Shown here piece after piece: positions 37,706 to 48,509 of a stretch of DNA of 64,000 nucleotides; position 1 is the stretch's first letter, and each line of letters begins with the position of its first letter. The notes below the pieces were generated by a model that was not told where the DNA came from, did no database searches, and saw only the letters and a program-made list of their open reading frames with translations. Source of the stretch: Solanum dulcamara (taxonomy: Eukaryota > Streptophyta > Magnoliopsida > Solanales > Solanaceae); the NCBI RefSeq assembly GCF_947179165.1, contig NC_077239.1, positions 2,728,001 to 2,792,000 of the forward strand. The letters are read 5' to 3'. The translations under genes were made by a program, and so were the position numbers.

Positions 37706-39074
37706 AAATTAAAATAGCCGGCCATCAATGGGTAACAATTTATATGGACAATATACATAGGACAACACAATCTTATAAAAGTGTAGCACTTTCATTTGAA
37801 ACTTTACATATGTTGTTTTCTGGTCTCTAAAATGATTAATATCTATAACATATCTAACAATAATCTCTTTTTTTTTTTTTTTTTTGGTTGATTCACTTTC
37901 CCAAACAAGTTGCATGTGTAATGATTTAATATAACTTAAACAAATATTTTGTTTGTCATGAAGAAATAGGTTGACCAAGTACATAGAATGAAAGGCAGCT
38001 TTCACGTTTCTTCGCAGAATTTAAATTTAATAAATTCCACCTTTAAAGTCTTCTTATAGTTTTTAATTCATTGTACTTCAGAAATTAAAAGTTCACTTAT
38101 TTATATGAATTATGTCCTACACTAAAAATATTGAGCTTGTATGAATATGATATTTATAAGTTGCATATCTCCGTACTTCAAGATTTATGGTCAAGTGATA
38201 CCAATAAAAAACTCTTACATAATATATCACTATATATAAACTTAATTTTCACTGCTTCCCCCCACCACACCAATCTTTTAATAGGCTCACATTGGTGGTG
38301 GAATCGGGGACTTGTTTTCTATGTGATCTGGGTAGTACTCGTCTCATCATAAGTTAGCTTTTGAGATTGAATTACGTCCAAAATTTTATTTTTTTATCAT
38401 AATAGAAAAGTCGGAGTAATTCTAGTTTCTAATTTTTCCCAAACTCCATATTATATCGTTCACAATCCAGTTATTAAGGCTTGAATGTGCAAGATGGAGA
38501 ATGTTGAGTTCCATATCGATAGAGGAATTGGAGACTTGCTCTCCTCATAGATCTTAAACAATTCTCACCTTATAAGTTAATTTCGAGATTGAATAAAGTC
38601 GTCTAAGGTTCATTTCTTTATCGCACGGTAATAATGCAATTTTCTTTTGGAATTAAAACCAAGTTCTACCACATACCCTACAATATAGATGCAACAAACA
38701 TGCATTTAGTTCCCCAACAATTAAGTAGAATAATTATATAGTTATTCAGAGACTTCAATTTTGAGATCAAAAACTTATATTATAATGAACCGTACGAATA
38801 AATATTTGACCAACTCAACATCAAAATGTGTATTGATTTAAACTTTACATATGTTGTTTTGGTCTCTATAAAATTATATTAATGACAATATTCATACCAA
38901 ATCTAATAATCTCTATAAATTATAATGATGACAATATTCATAGCAAATCTATGAAAATATTTGATCAAAGAGCATATGTGGCCGAGTGATAGAATTGTTC
39001 AAAAGTCATTAAAAAAAACTTGAATTCAATTCAAAGTAACTATATTTTATATGTATATTTTTAAAATCGACTTT

Positions 39075-39265
39075 GCTTGTCAATTTAAAACCAACAAAAA
39101 ACGACTGACAAGGTTGGATGTCCCTCGAGTATAGCCGACCTTGTTAGTTGGTTCTTTGAATCTAAGGCACCAAAATTCGGCATCATTGAGTGCGTCAGTT
39201 TGGGCCAATATATCGACATGGTCCGTCGCTTTTGCCTTCATTTTTTGGGCAGTTTTTAATAGTGC
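39075..39265 (-). mobile_element. CACTA-type terminus relic
   Basis: On the minus strand the sequence starts CACTATTAAAAACTGCCCAA at 39265 and soon carries GCGACGGAC, the subterminal motif repeated in the CACTA end at 47325-47672. The same relic sits at about 57253-57446 in copy 3, so it entered before the duplication. No transposase is present. Confidence 0.5.
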
Positions 39266-40560
39266 CAGTAAAAGTCTCTTACGCAATAAACAACAATAAT
39301 AATATACCAAGTGTAATCCCTCCCCCCCCCCCCAAACTTGGGAGATAAAAAAATTATTTTTCATAGATTTTCGTGTCCAGAAAAAGCAAGTATCTTACAC
39401 AATAAATATAATTTTAACTTTCACGGCCTTTTCCCCCCGATTTTAATTTTTTTAACCTTTCAATAGTCCCGCATCAATGGTGAGATCAAAGAGTTCGTCC
39501 TGGACAGTACTCACTTCATGATGAATTAACTTTTAAGATTGAATTAGATCCAAATTTTTTTTATAATGATATTAGAGTCAAATTAAATTTCAATTCTTAA
39601 TTTATCCAATTTCATATTTTATATTTTATATTACGATCCAGTTAATAGTCAAGAGTGTGTCGTGTGGAGCATTTGAGTCCCACATCATTGAAGGAATTGG
39701 AGACTTGATCTCCTTATAGGTCTAGAACAATCCTCGCCTTATATATATTTTTTAGAGAATAATTAAGGTGTAAATTCCATTTTTATCGCACTGTAATAAT
39801 AACATTTTCTTATTTATTTTTTTAAAAAAGAAAAAGACACTTTTCCCGATTTAAGATTCTCAAAATGGAATTTAAGCCAAGTTCAATGTGTATCCAATAA
39901 ATATTTTGTTCTCATTTTCATTGTGAAATCCAAATCATAAATTCTTTTACATAATCATCAAGTCAATAAATGTAACATGTTGTTTTTAAGGCGTAAATTC
40001 CTTCTTTTATCGCACTGTAATAATTACATTTTCTTATTTATTTATTTTTTTAAAAAAGACACCTTTTCCGATTTAAGACTCTCAAAATGGAATTTAAGCC
40101 AAGTTTAATGTGTATCCATCAAATATTTTGTTCTCATTTTCAGAGCAACATCCAAATCATAAATTTTTATACATAATCGTCAAGTCAATAAATGTAACAT
40201 GTTCTTTTATTCTCTCTCTCTCACATACACACATATATAGATGATATTATGTGAATTTCGACAAAAGAATGAATGCAACATGAGGACTTTTCAAGGAGTC
40301 ACTCTCTCTCTCTCTTTCACACACACAAAACGAGCAGAATTGATCGTTTAGGTATTAAGTAATAAAGTGAGAAATTTTAAATTTCTTTCGTGGTTCTTAT
40401 TCGCTTTGGGTCAATCCCCATACACACGATTTATAAAATTGAGAATATATAATTAGTTGAAGACATCATTTTGAGATTAAACACTTGTATATATTATATT
40501 AATAATAAACTATACGAAAACTATAGATTACAAAGATTCTTCATATGACTAATATTAAAT

Positions 40561-40802
40561 CTAACAACATTTTGTCTTGCAACAATTTTTGCCGTCATTG
40601 GCAGCGGCGCAGAAATATAAACATTTGCAAGATGAAGTACCATTATTGTGAAACTTGCACATAGCCTTTCTAATAGGTTCAGTATATACTATTGAACCAC
40701 ATCTCACCATACATTCTTCATCAGATTTGCAATTTGAAATATATTCAAGATCACATGCAAAAGTTATTCCTGTCCCATATACCATTGGAGCAATTCTCAT
40801 AT
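40561..40802 (-). pseudogene. Defensin-like peptide gene 1, exon 2 only
   Basis: Exon 2 of a secreted cysteine-rich peptide with all 12 cysteines, nearly identical to the genes at 47717 and 58717. The splice acceptor (GCAG, 40806-40803) and about 390 bp of intron are kept, but exon 1 with the start codon and signal peptide is missing: a gypsy LTR begins at 41195 within the intron and the expected remainder is not found on its other side. It cannot make the secreted peptide as it stands. Confidence 0.85.
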
Positions 40803-40869
40803 CTGCATTCATGACAAAAATTAAAATAAGAACAACAACAACAATAATAATATATCAGTATAATTTTAT

Positions 40870-41185
40870 AATTGGTGTCGGAAGAGGGTACACTGACCTT
40901 ACCCCTAACTCGTAGAGATAAAGAGGTTGTTTTCAACAGATCCTAGCTAATGTAATTTCATAAGTGGTGTCTGAAGAGGGAAAAAGTGTACACAGACCTT
41001 ACCCCTAATTCGTACAGATAGAAAGGTTATTTCGAACAAACCCTTGTGTAGTTTCATAAGTGGTGTCTGACGAGGATACATAGTGTACACAGACCTTACC
41101 CCTACTTCATAGAGATAGAAATGTTGTTTCAAACAGACCTTATTTTGTGTAATTCCATAAATAGTGTCTGAAGATGGTACATAGT
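40870..41185. repeat. Intron array of about 90-bp units
   Basis: Four diverged units in the peptide-gene intron, each with a 'TGGTGTCTGAAGAGG' phrase, GTGTACACAGACCTTACCCC and AGATAGAAAGGTTGTTT. The body resembles the 3' part of a widespread Solanaceae repeat. The same array lies in the introns of the other four genes (48030-48410, 49620-49910, 59030-59400, 60320-60600). Confidence 0.7.
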
Positions 41186-41194
41186 GTAGGCATA

Positions 41195-43511
41195 TGTAAC
41201 ATCCCTTAAAAACGTTGTATACGATATTTCAATTCTCGCCTAAAAATGATATAACCTCTGTATTTTAGGCATAACCTTTCATAGGAATATCCAAATTGGG
41301 TGATTCAAATTTCTACGTAACCACAAGATCATTACCTACAACTTTTGTGAAGACCATATTTTAAGTTTCAAAGGTTAAGTAGGTCAAATAAATTAATTAT
41401 TGTAAGACAGAATGTTGTGACGGAAAGAAGTGTTTATAGAAGAAAAATCATATCTTACTGTAGGATTATTAAAATTGGTTGATTCTTGAACGACATAAAA
41501 CTAGAATTCTATATCTACAATTCTTATGAAGACACCAAATCCTAATAAGGAATTTATCCTGTTCAAACACAGCTCCGAAAAGGAGTATTCTGTCAAAGAT
41601 AACTCATTTCACCTACCATGGAAAGATCTAGATACATTTGACATCACTCATGACATAAATTGTCCTTCATTTAACATCATCCATGAAATCAATATATTTC
41701 ATTAAATTTTCAGATTTTTCTTTATAATTATTTTATTTATTGTTAGGTCTCTCTTTCCCACCTATAAATACCCACCTTATTTTCCTCATTTTATTCATCA
41801 AGCTTTCTCAAGCAATTCTTCTCTCTATACACTTTTTTACACATTTTCAAATATAGTTTTAGTTCTTAGTAGTGAATAAATACTATTCCGGTGATTCATA
41901 TACTCCGGATAGTACACAAAATATTCCGGCGAGGAGAAAAGTTAGGACTCAAGAGTGTTCATTAAGTCTTTCGGTTCCGACTAAAGCTTCGGATTCCAGG
42001 TATGTAAGGCTTCAATGAGAGTATTCCTTCCACTCTCATGCCTAAATTATTTTGATTATATGATAAATTATATTTATTTTCTTTAAGCTCTACTCTAAGT
42101 TATGTGTGTATTTATCCATGGGTTCTTCCACCCATATAGTCCAAAAACTCTTTCAATTAAATATCTTGATTTCAAGTAATATTTTCTTATGTTAATTCTT
42201 ATTTTTACTTAATAGTATGAATAATGGTTAAACTAATGATTATTGGTCTATTTTGATGCAACATAATTTTATATGTATGAATTGATGGTTTACAAGTAAT
42301 TCCTCTATTTATCTATTTAAAGGTTCTTGAAATTCATGGTGGGTTGTTTAAAGCATGATTTTTAATTAATTGATTTCAAAGTATTTATGTATATTTATTT
42401 ACATACATATTTGCAAATTGAAGTGATTTGAACCCACCTAGTTTTACTATGTTTTTAATAAAGTTTGACTTGAAAGCTTTGACTCCAAATAAATGTTTAT
42501 GAAAGCAATATCTATGATAAAAAGGGGAGTCTTATGAAATGAAAGAATGATGAAATGATATGAATCATGGATTCTTTATGCAATAAGGACAATTCTTGCA
42601 TATTTGAATTATCAAATGTTTTAATGAGCTATTCTACCGAATATGATGTTTGAATTCTCAAGTTATATGCTATGAATATTTTAAAGTATTAAACTATTCC
42701 GTGGGATTGACTTAGCACCAAATGAGGCATTGAGGTGGAATTCGGTAAGGGAATCCTAGTAGCAACCTCTTGTCTCATTAACTATGTGCCAACATAGGAG
42801 CCCTTGTAGGCTTAGGCTAATGGATCCATGAAAGACCTTAAAGTTAAAGTTAAAGAAATGAATGAAGTTGACGGAGTTCTACCTGGCAAGTAGTCTCCCC
42901 GGCCAACGTAGGGGGTTATGTTGGATTCCATATAATAGCTCGCATGGTCTTAAATATCGGTTATGATTAATTTCCCACAAAATGAATATTTTAAAGGATA
43001 TATATATGATTTATTATGCATGTATTACATCATGTTCCATATTACATAAATGTTATAATGTTTCCTCAATGTTCATGCATCCTTACATACTTAGTACATT
43101 CAAAGTACTAACGCATACTCTTTTGTCTACATGATATCACCATGTAGGGATCGGTGCTCCTCCTCGTGGCTAGTTGAGACTTCGTTTGAAGACTACTTTT
43201 GGTGAGTTCCCATGTTCTGGGAACAATACTCCTTTATATTTCTAGCTTATGATATGTTGAGATATTTTACTATGGTATTTCTTCTATTATGATTAAGGGT
43301 GAGCTAGGGACTTGTCTTAGTCCCGTTAAATCTAATAGTTAGAGGTATTGTTGGATATATGTAAGTTGAATATTTACTATTATGATTTCCGCTTCTTCAT
43401 TTATCATCATTACATATAAAAGGCTAAAAGAATGCTAAGAGGCTTGTTTGAGGTACTTTCGGGTTCCTCATTCGCCATGTCACGTCTAGGCCCTAGGCTT
43501 GGGTCGTGACA
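41195..43511 (+). repeat. Long 5' LTR of the Tekay-like element
   Basis: 2317 bp, begins TGTAACATCCC and ends GGGTCGTGACA. The same kind of ends occurs at 51104-54400, 54431-56913 (reverse) and 61761. Contains no gene. Confidence 0.85.
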
Positions 43512-43527
43512 AACTTGGTATCAGAGC
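43512..43527 (+). other. Primer-binding site of the gypsy element
   Basis: AACTTGGTATCAGAGC directly after the LTR; TGGTATCAGAGC complements the 3' end of initiator methionine tRNA. Confidence 0.85.
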
Positions 43528-43725
43528 TCGAGGTTTTGAATGATCCTTGGAGTCCAACATACCGCGTCGAATAGGGTCTTGTTCATGGTTGTGAAGCGCG
43601 CCACAATTATGAATAAGAAACTATGAGGCGTTTAGGAAAAAAATCACTTATTTCAAATTCATGTCGTGCCTTAGAGTTTTCTAAGCTTTCCTTTAACTAA
43701 CGACCCATTTCGCGTTCTCTAGATA

Positions 43726-45883
43726 ATGACTCATGGAAGAGCACCTCGAAGAGCAAGGGTTGACTATGAGGACCAAACTTCTCCGATTCCTAATGCCCAA
43801 CATCATGAGGATGGGGTAACCTATGCCGAGTTTCACAGTATTATTACTTTGTTAGCCCAAGTCGTAGCTAACCAAGGGAATCTAGGTGTTCCTCCTCCCT
43901 AAATGCAAAATCTAGCCTCTAGGATTTGGGATTTCCAAAGGATGAATTCACCCAAGTTCGATGGTTCTAAACTAGATGAGGACCCTATGGAGTTCATTAA
44001 TGAGGTGTACTGGATTATGGCTATCATGGGTGTGCCACCAAATGAGAAGGCTGAGCTAGTGGCCTATCAACTCAAAGGTGTGGCTCGAGTGTGGTACAAA
44101 CAATGGGTTTTTGAGAGGGATGAATAAATAGGGTCGATAGGATGGGAAGAGTTCAAAGGTGCCTTCCTAGACCGCTACTTCCCATTGGAGCTAAGGGAGG
44201 CCAAAATCTAAGAGTTCATCAACCTCCGTCAAGGGAGTATGAGCGTGACGGAGTATGCTCTCAAATTCACTAAGTTGTCAAAGTATGCTCCCTTCATGGT
44301 CTCCGACCCAAGAGCTAGGATGAGCAAGTTTATTTCCGGTGTGTCAAGCTTGGTGTCCAAAGAGTGCAAAATAGCCATGTTGGTCAAGGAGATGGATATC
44401 TCTCGGTTAATGACTTATGCAGAACAAATTGAAGAAGAGAAGCTTAGAGAGAGATCAAGGGGGTTCAAAAAGGCTAGAGTGGATGGTGGAGGGTTTAACC
44501 CTCAAAGGTCCGATTATGGTAACAATGGCAAAGGCCAAGGTGGGCAACGATTTGTGGGACAAGGTTCCACCAATACTCCTCCTCCAAGGTTCAACAAGGA
44601 CAAGAGTGGTAAACCAATGATTCCAAGAGAGAATATTGCTACTCAAACTTTCTCCGCTTGCAAGAAGTGTGGAAGGACTCACAAAGGGGAATGCTTAGCT
44701 GGCTCCAATGCATGCTTTAAGTGTGGCAAGCTGGGCCACCATGCTAAGGATTGTAGAGATGATGGTGGTAGGACTCAAGGACAAATTGCTCATGGTCAAC
44801 AATTCCAAGGAGGTGTCCAACGTACCAATCGCTTTTACGCCTTGCATGGGAGACAAGAGGTTGAGGATGCACCCAATGTCATTACCGGTATGTTAAAGGT
44901 TTTTTCTTTTGATGTGTATGCACTATTAGATCCGGGTGCAAATTTATCTTTTGTTACTCCATTCCTTGCTAATAGATTTGATATTTTACCTGAAATATTA
45001 TTAGAGCCCTATTTGGTGTCTACCCCCGTTGGTGAGTCGGTTATTGCTAGAAAGGTCTATAGGGGTTGCCTTGTGTCTACCTTGCATAAAGTTATTCCTT
45101 GTGATCTCATTGAGCTTGACATGATAGATTTCGATGTCATTCTTGGATGGATTGGTTACATTCATCTTATGCTTCCATAGATTGTAGGAATCATCGAGTC
45201 AAATTCCAATTTCCAAATGAGCCTGTTATTGAATGGCAGGGTCATGATTCGGTGGTGAAGGGTCAGTTTATTTCTTATCTTAAGGCCCGTAAAATGATTT
45301 CTAAGGGATGTATTTACCACATTATGAGGGTTAGGGATGTCAACTCCAAAAGTCCTCCTCTTGAGTCGGTTCCGATAGTCAATGAATTCCCCGATGTCTT
45401 TCCTGAAGACCTTCCTGGTGTCCCTCCCGAAAGGGAAGTTGATTTTGCTATCGATCTCCTCTCTGATACCCAACCTATCTCTATTCCTCCTTACCGTATG
45501 GCCCCGGCAAAATTAAAAGAGTTGAAGGAACAGTTAAAAGACTTGTTAGAGAAGGGGTTCATAAGACCAAGTATTTCGCCATGGGGTGCTCCTGTGTTAT
45601 TTGTGAGAAAGAAGGATGGATTGCTTCGAATGTGCATAGACTATCATCAATTAAATAAGATGACCATTAAGAACAGGTACCCACTCCCTAGAATAGATGA
45701 CTTGTTTGATCAATTGCAAGGGGCAAGTCACTTCTCCAAGATCGACCTTCGGTCTGGCTATCACCAACTATGGGTGAGGGAGTGTGACATTCCCAAAACA
45801 GCCTTCCGAACAAGGTATGGTCACTATGAGTTTGTGGAGATGAGTTTTGGGTTAACGACGACTCCAATCAGGTTTAGAAGGTA
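43726..45883 (+). pseudogene. Gypsy gag-protease-RT polyprotein, broken
   Basis: ATG at 43726 (MTHGRAPRRARVDYED). Gag continues through in-frame stops at 43900, 44125 and 44209; at 43900 relatives have a Gln codon. Zinc knuckle CFKCGKLGHHAKDC at 44713-44754. Protease ALLDPGANLSFVT near 44920-44960 (the DPG form is usual in this clade). A one-base deletion near 45143 shifts the frame before [15 protein letters not shown]. Reverse transcriptase from about 45470: [20 protein letters not shown] and [14 protein letters not shown]. It ends just after [11 protein letters not shown], before the catalytic YVDD-type motif. Confidence 0.9.
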
Positions 45884-46233
45884 TTGTATCGTCGCGTCAA
45901 ACCGAGGCCATTGACAGGGTTCAGATAACTGCAATGTCTCAGCAAATTGCAGAACTTACATGCGTATTAGCAGAATTAGAGAAAACACGGGTCGCGAATC
46001 AAAAAAGTATGAATGAACAAATTGAGAAAATTAAAGAATAAGTGCTCAACCTCGTCCGTCAGCCTTCGCCTTGTTATTCAAGAGGGTCCACTCCGAATGA
46101 TTCCGACGATAGTGATGAATATATAGCAAATAGTCCTTAGGGTTCAATATGTTAGTTTATGAACATTTTGCAATTTTTTGTTAACTTTGAAAGACTTTAA
46201 ATCATTCTAAATTATGATTTTATTCGTTTTGAG

Positions 46234-47166
46234 TAGGGCTGTTTATAGTTTTGGTTAAAACCAAAACCAAACCGAATAAAAAAACCGATATTAGGTTTGG
46301 TTTGGTTTTAAATTTGAATAACCGATAATATTTGGTTTCGTTATGGTTATAGGAAAAAATAACCGAATAAATAACTGACCAAACCGATAATTATATACAT
46401 AAAATTTATAATTATTTATATGTATAATATTAGTTTTTTATAAATAATTAAAGATATTTTATACCTTTTAATTATTAATTTAATACTAATCTACTTATTT
46501 TTAAGGTCCAACAATCCAAGCCCTACTCTCAAGCCCAATTATAAATTCTAATAAACACTAAACAGCAGTCCAAGTCCAACAATCCAAGACCATTAGCCCA
46601 ACTCTCAAGCCCAACTCTCAGGCCCAATTCTAAATCCTAAATTCCTAATAAGCACTAAGCACTTAAGCAGCAGGCAACAACATAAAGTAAAGTTAAAACT
46701 TTAAAACCCCAGTATCTGTTTTCTTTTTACATTTCTGTTCCTCTCACATTGGTTTCTCACAAAGTCACAGACTCACTGTCATAGACTAACAGTGAAGGCT
46801 CAAGAGCAACCTCAACTCCTCAACCCCAAGTACAAGATTGTCAAATTTTGAGAAGGTTTGTTAAATTGATTTTAAGTTGTTTTCTTTTTTGTTTCGAATG
46901 TTTACGTTGTTTCCTTTTCTATTTTGAACCTCTGTGGGCCGTGAGGAAAAAAGAGCTTCGTAAGAATTTGAAGAATGTAGAGAGAGAATATTTGAATTGT
47001 CTAGCTAGTCATAAACCGAATAACCGAACCAAACTGACAATAACTAAACCCGTGGTTATTATTTTACTTGGTTTGGTTATGGTTTTAGACATTTAATAAC
47101 CGATTAAATTAGTTTGATTATGATTTTAATCAATAAACGACTCAAACCGAACCATGAACACCCCTA
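46234..47166. mobile_element. 933-bp hAT-like non-autonomous element inside the CACTA relic
   Basis: Starts TAGGGCTGTTTATAG and ends CATGAACACCCCTA. It is flanked by GTTTTGAG and GTTTTAAC, an 8-bp duplication with two mismatches. Subterminal AACCAAACCGAA/GGTTTGGTTT repeats as in the 30400 element. No transposase. Confidence 0.75.
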
Positions 47167-47324
47167 GTTTTAACTGTTTAATTATGTTTGTTATTATGTA
47201 TTTTGCGTATTTTGTTTGTTGTTATTTGTATTTGAATGAGCTGAATTGCATACAAATAAATTGAATTTTAATTGCAGATGGGTAGCAGAAACTGCAAATT
47301 TTTGTTGTAAAAAATGTTGCAAAA

Positions 47325-47672
47325 AAGCGATGGACAAGGTCCTTTAGTCCGTCGCTTTTTTAAAATTTTTTAAGAAGCTAATATAATAAAAGCGACGGAC
47401 GGAGACTAATAGTCCGTCGCTTTTTATTAAATAATTATTTTTTAAAAAAATAAAAAGACGGAGTCCGTCGTTTTTTACATATATATTTTTTAATTAAAAT
47501 AAATCAGGGGCGACGCAGTCCGTCTTTTTTATGGCCCTGTCCGTCGCTCCATTAAAAGAGTCGAGCAAAAAAGCGACGGAAGTGACTGCATCGCTTTTCC
47601 GTCGAGTTTGAACAAAATAGCGACGCAGTCCGTCGCTTTTTTGCGTCGTTTTTTCACCTTTTTTTAGTAGTG
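47325..47672. repeat. CACTA subterminal repeat array
   Basis: The 9-10 bp motif GCGACGGAC(T) and its reverse complement GTCCGTCGC recur about ten times in both orientations, in short hairpin-like pairs, as expected for transposase-binding subterminal repeats of CACTA elements. Confidence 0.75.
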
Positions 47673-47716
47673 AAAACTATAGATTACAAAGATTTTTCAT
47701 ATGACTAATATTAAAT

Positions 47717-48509
47717 CTAACAACATTTTGTCGTGCAACAATTTTTACCGTCATTGGCAGCGGCACAGAAATATAAACATTTGCAAGATGAAGTACCATT
47801 GTTGTGAAACTTGCACATAGCCTTTCTAATAGGTTCAGTATATACTATTGAACCACATCTGAAGTTACATTCTTCATCAGATTTGCAATTTGAAATATAT
47901 TCAAGATCACATGCAAAAATTATTCCTGTCCCATATACCATTGGAGAAATTCTCATATCTGCATTCATGACAAAAATTAAAATAAGAACAACGACAACAA
48001 TAATAATGTATCAGTATAATTTTATAACTGGTGTCGGAAAATGGTACACTGACCTTACCCCTAACTCGTAGAGATAGAGAGGTTGTTTCCAATAGATCCT
48101 AGCTAATGTAATTTCATAAGTGGTGTCTGAAGAGGGAAAAAGTGTACACAGACCTTACCCCTAATTCGTACAGATAGAAAGGTTATTTCGAACAAACCCT
48201 TGTGTAGTTTCATAAGTGGTGTCTGAAGAGGGTACATAATGTACACAGACCTTACCCCTACTTCATAAAGATAGAAATGTTGTTTCAAACAGACCTTATT
48301 TTGTGTAATTCCATAAGTAGTGTCTGAAGATGGTACATAGTGTAGGCATACCTTACCCTACTTCGTTACGAAATAGAGATGTTATTTCCGACAGACCCTG
48401 AACCTAAAATAAAACATATCCAATCAATTTGAGAAAAGGGAATTTAAAATTAAGATCTACCTGATGCAATAGCAAAAAGGACAAAAAATAAACCAAGAAA
48501 CTTTGCCAT
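47717..48509 (-). CDS. Secreted defensin-like cysteine-rich peptide, gene 2
   Basis: Two exons: 48509-48461 (ATG, signal peptide MAKFLGLFFVLFAIAS) and 47958-47717, with a GT/AG intron of 502 bp; 96 residues. Twelve cysteines. The spacing C-X5-C-X3-C (NCKSDEECNFRC), then C-X9-C-X-C (ending CKC), contains the C-X3-C and C-X-C pairs of the cysteine-stabilised alpha-beta (defensin-like) fold. An extra C-rich tail (FC, CC, CC) is not part of the usual pattern. A glycosylation sequon (NGT) precedes the CKC. Secreted outside the cell by inference; target unknown. It is head-to-head with gene 3, starts 990 bp apart. The stop is TAG directly after CC. Confidence 0.8.

Larger units (their letters stand above)
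38565..41194. repeat. Segmental repeat, copy 1 (truncated)
   Basis: Nearly identical in direct orientation to 50950-51103, 54401-54430 and 56914-59350 (copy 3 with its two insertions removed). It ends at 41194 inside the intron of the minus-strand peptide gene, where the gypsy LTR begins. It includes an internal tandem duplication of about 220 bp (39765-39988 and 39989-40205), also present in copy 3 (57939 and 58149) but absent from the inverted right arms. Confidence 0.85.
41195..45883 (+). mobile_element. Ty3/gypsy (Tekay/Del-like) retrotransposon, 3'-truncated
   Basis: Begins with a long 5' LTR (41195-43511), then a tRNA-Met primer site, gag, protease and the first half of the reverse transcriptase, and stops abruptly near 45883 where sequence of a CACTA transposon begins. 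Integrase, RNase H and the 3' LTR are absent. It is inserted in the intron of peptide gene 1. A 5-bp target copy at the left (GCATA, 41190-41194) has no partner because the right end is gone. Confidence 0.88.
45884..47672 (+). mobile_element. 3' end of a CACTA (En/Spm) transposon with a nested hAT element
   Basis: From 45884 the plus strand encodes the C-terminal end of an En/Spm-type plant transposase ([11 protein letters not shown], then a coiled-coil-like helix and RQPSPCYSRGSTPND), with a TAA at 46039 in place of a Gln codon and ending near 46138. After a nested element (46234-47166) come a non-coding tail and subterminal repeats, and the terminus AAAAAAAGTAGTG-like end TTTTTTTAGTAGTG at 47672 (CACTACTAAAAAAA on the minus strand). 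The 5' half is absent. It abuts the 3' flank of peptide gene 2. Confidence 0.75.

Noticed and set aside
38140..38352. Plus-strand 73-residue frame as a small gene
   Set aside because: No start context, signal or family motif; the sequence is part of a dispersed repeat that also appears near 39470 and 57650.
39080..39364. 94-residue minus-strand frame, repeated at 57263
   Set aside because: It spans a CACTA-like terminus and a poly-G tract, has no family motif, and repeats only because the segment is duplicated.
40655..40915. Plus-strand frames opposite the peptide exons (also 47811, 58811, 49844, 60541)
   Set aside because: Shadows of the cysteine-rich exons; the residue pattern, signal peptide and splice sites support the other strand.
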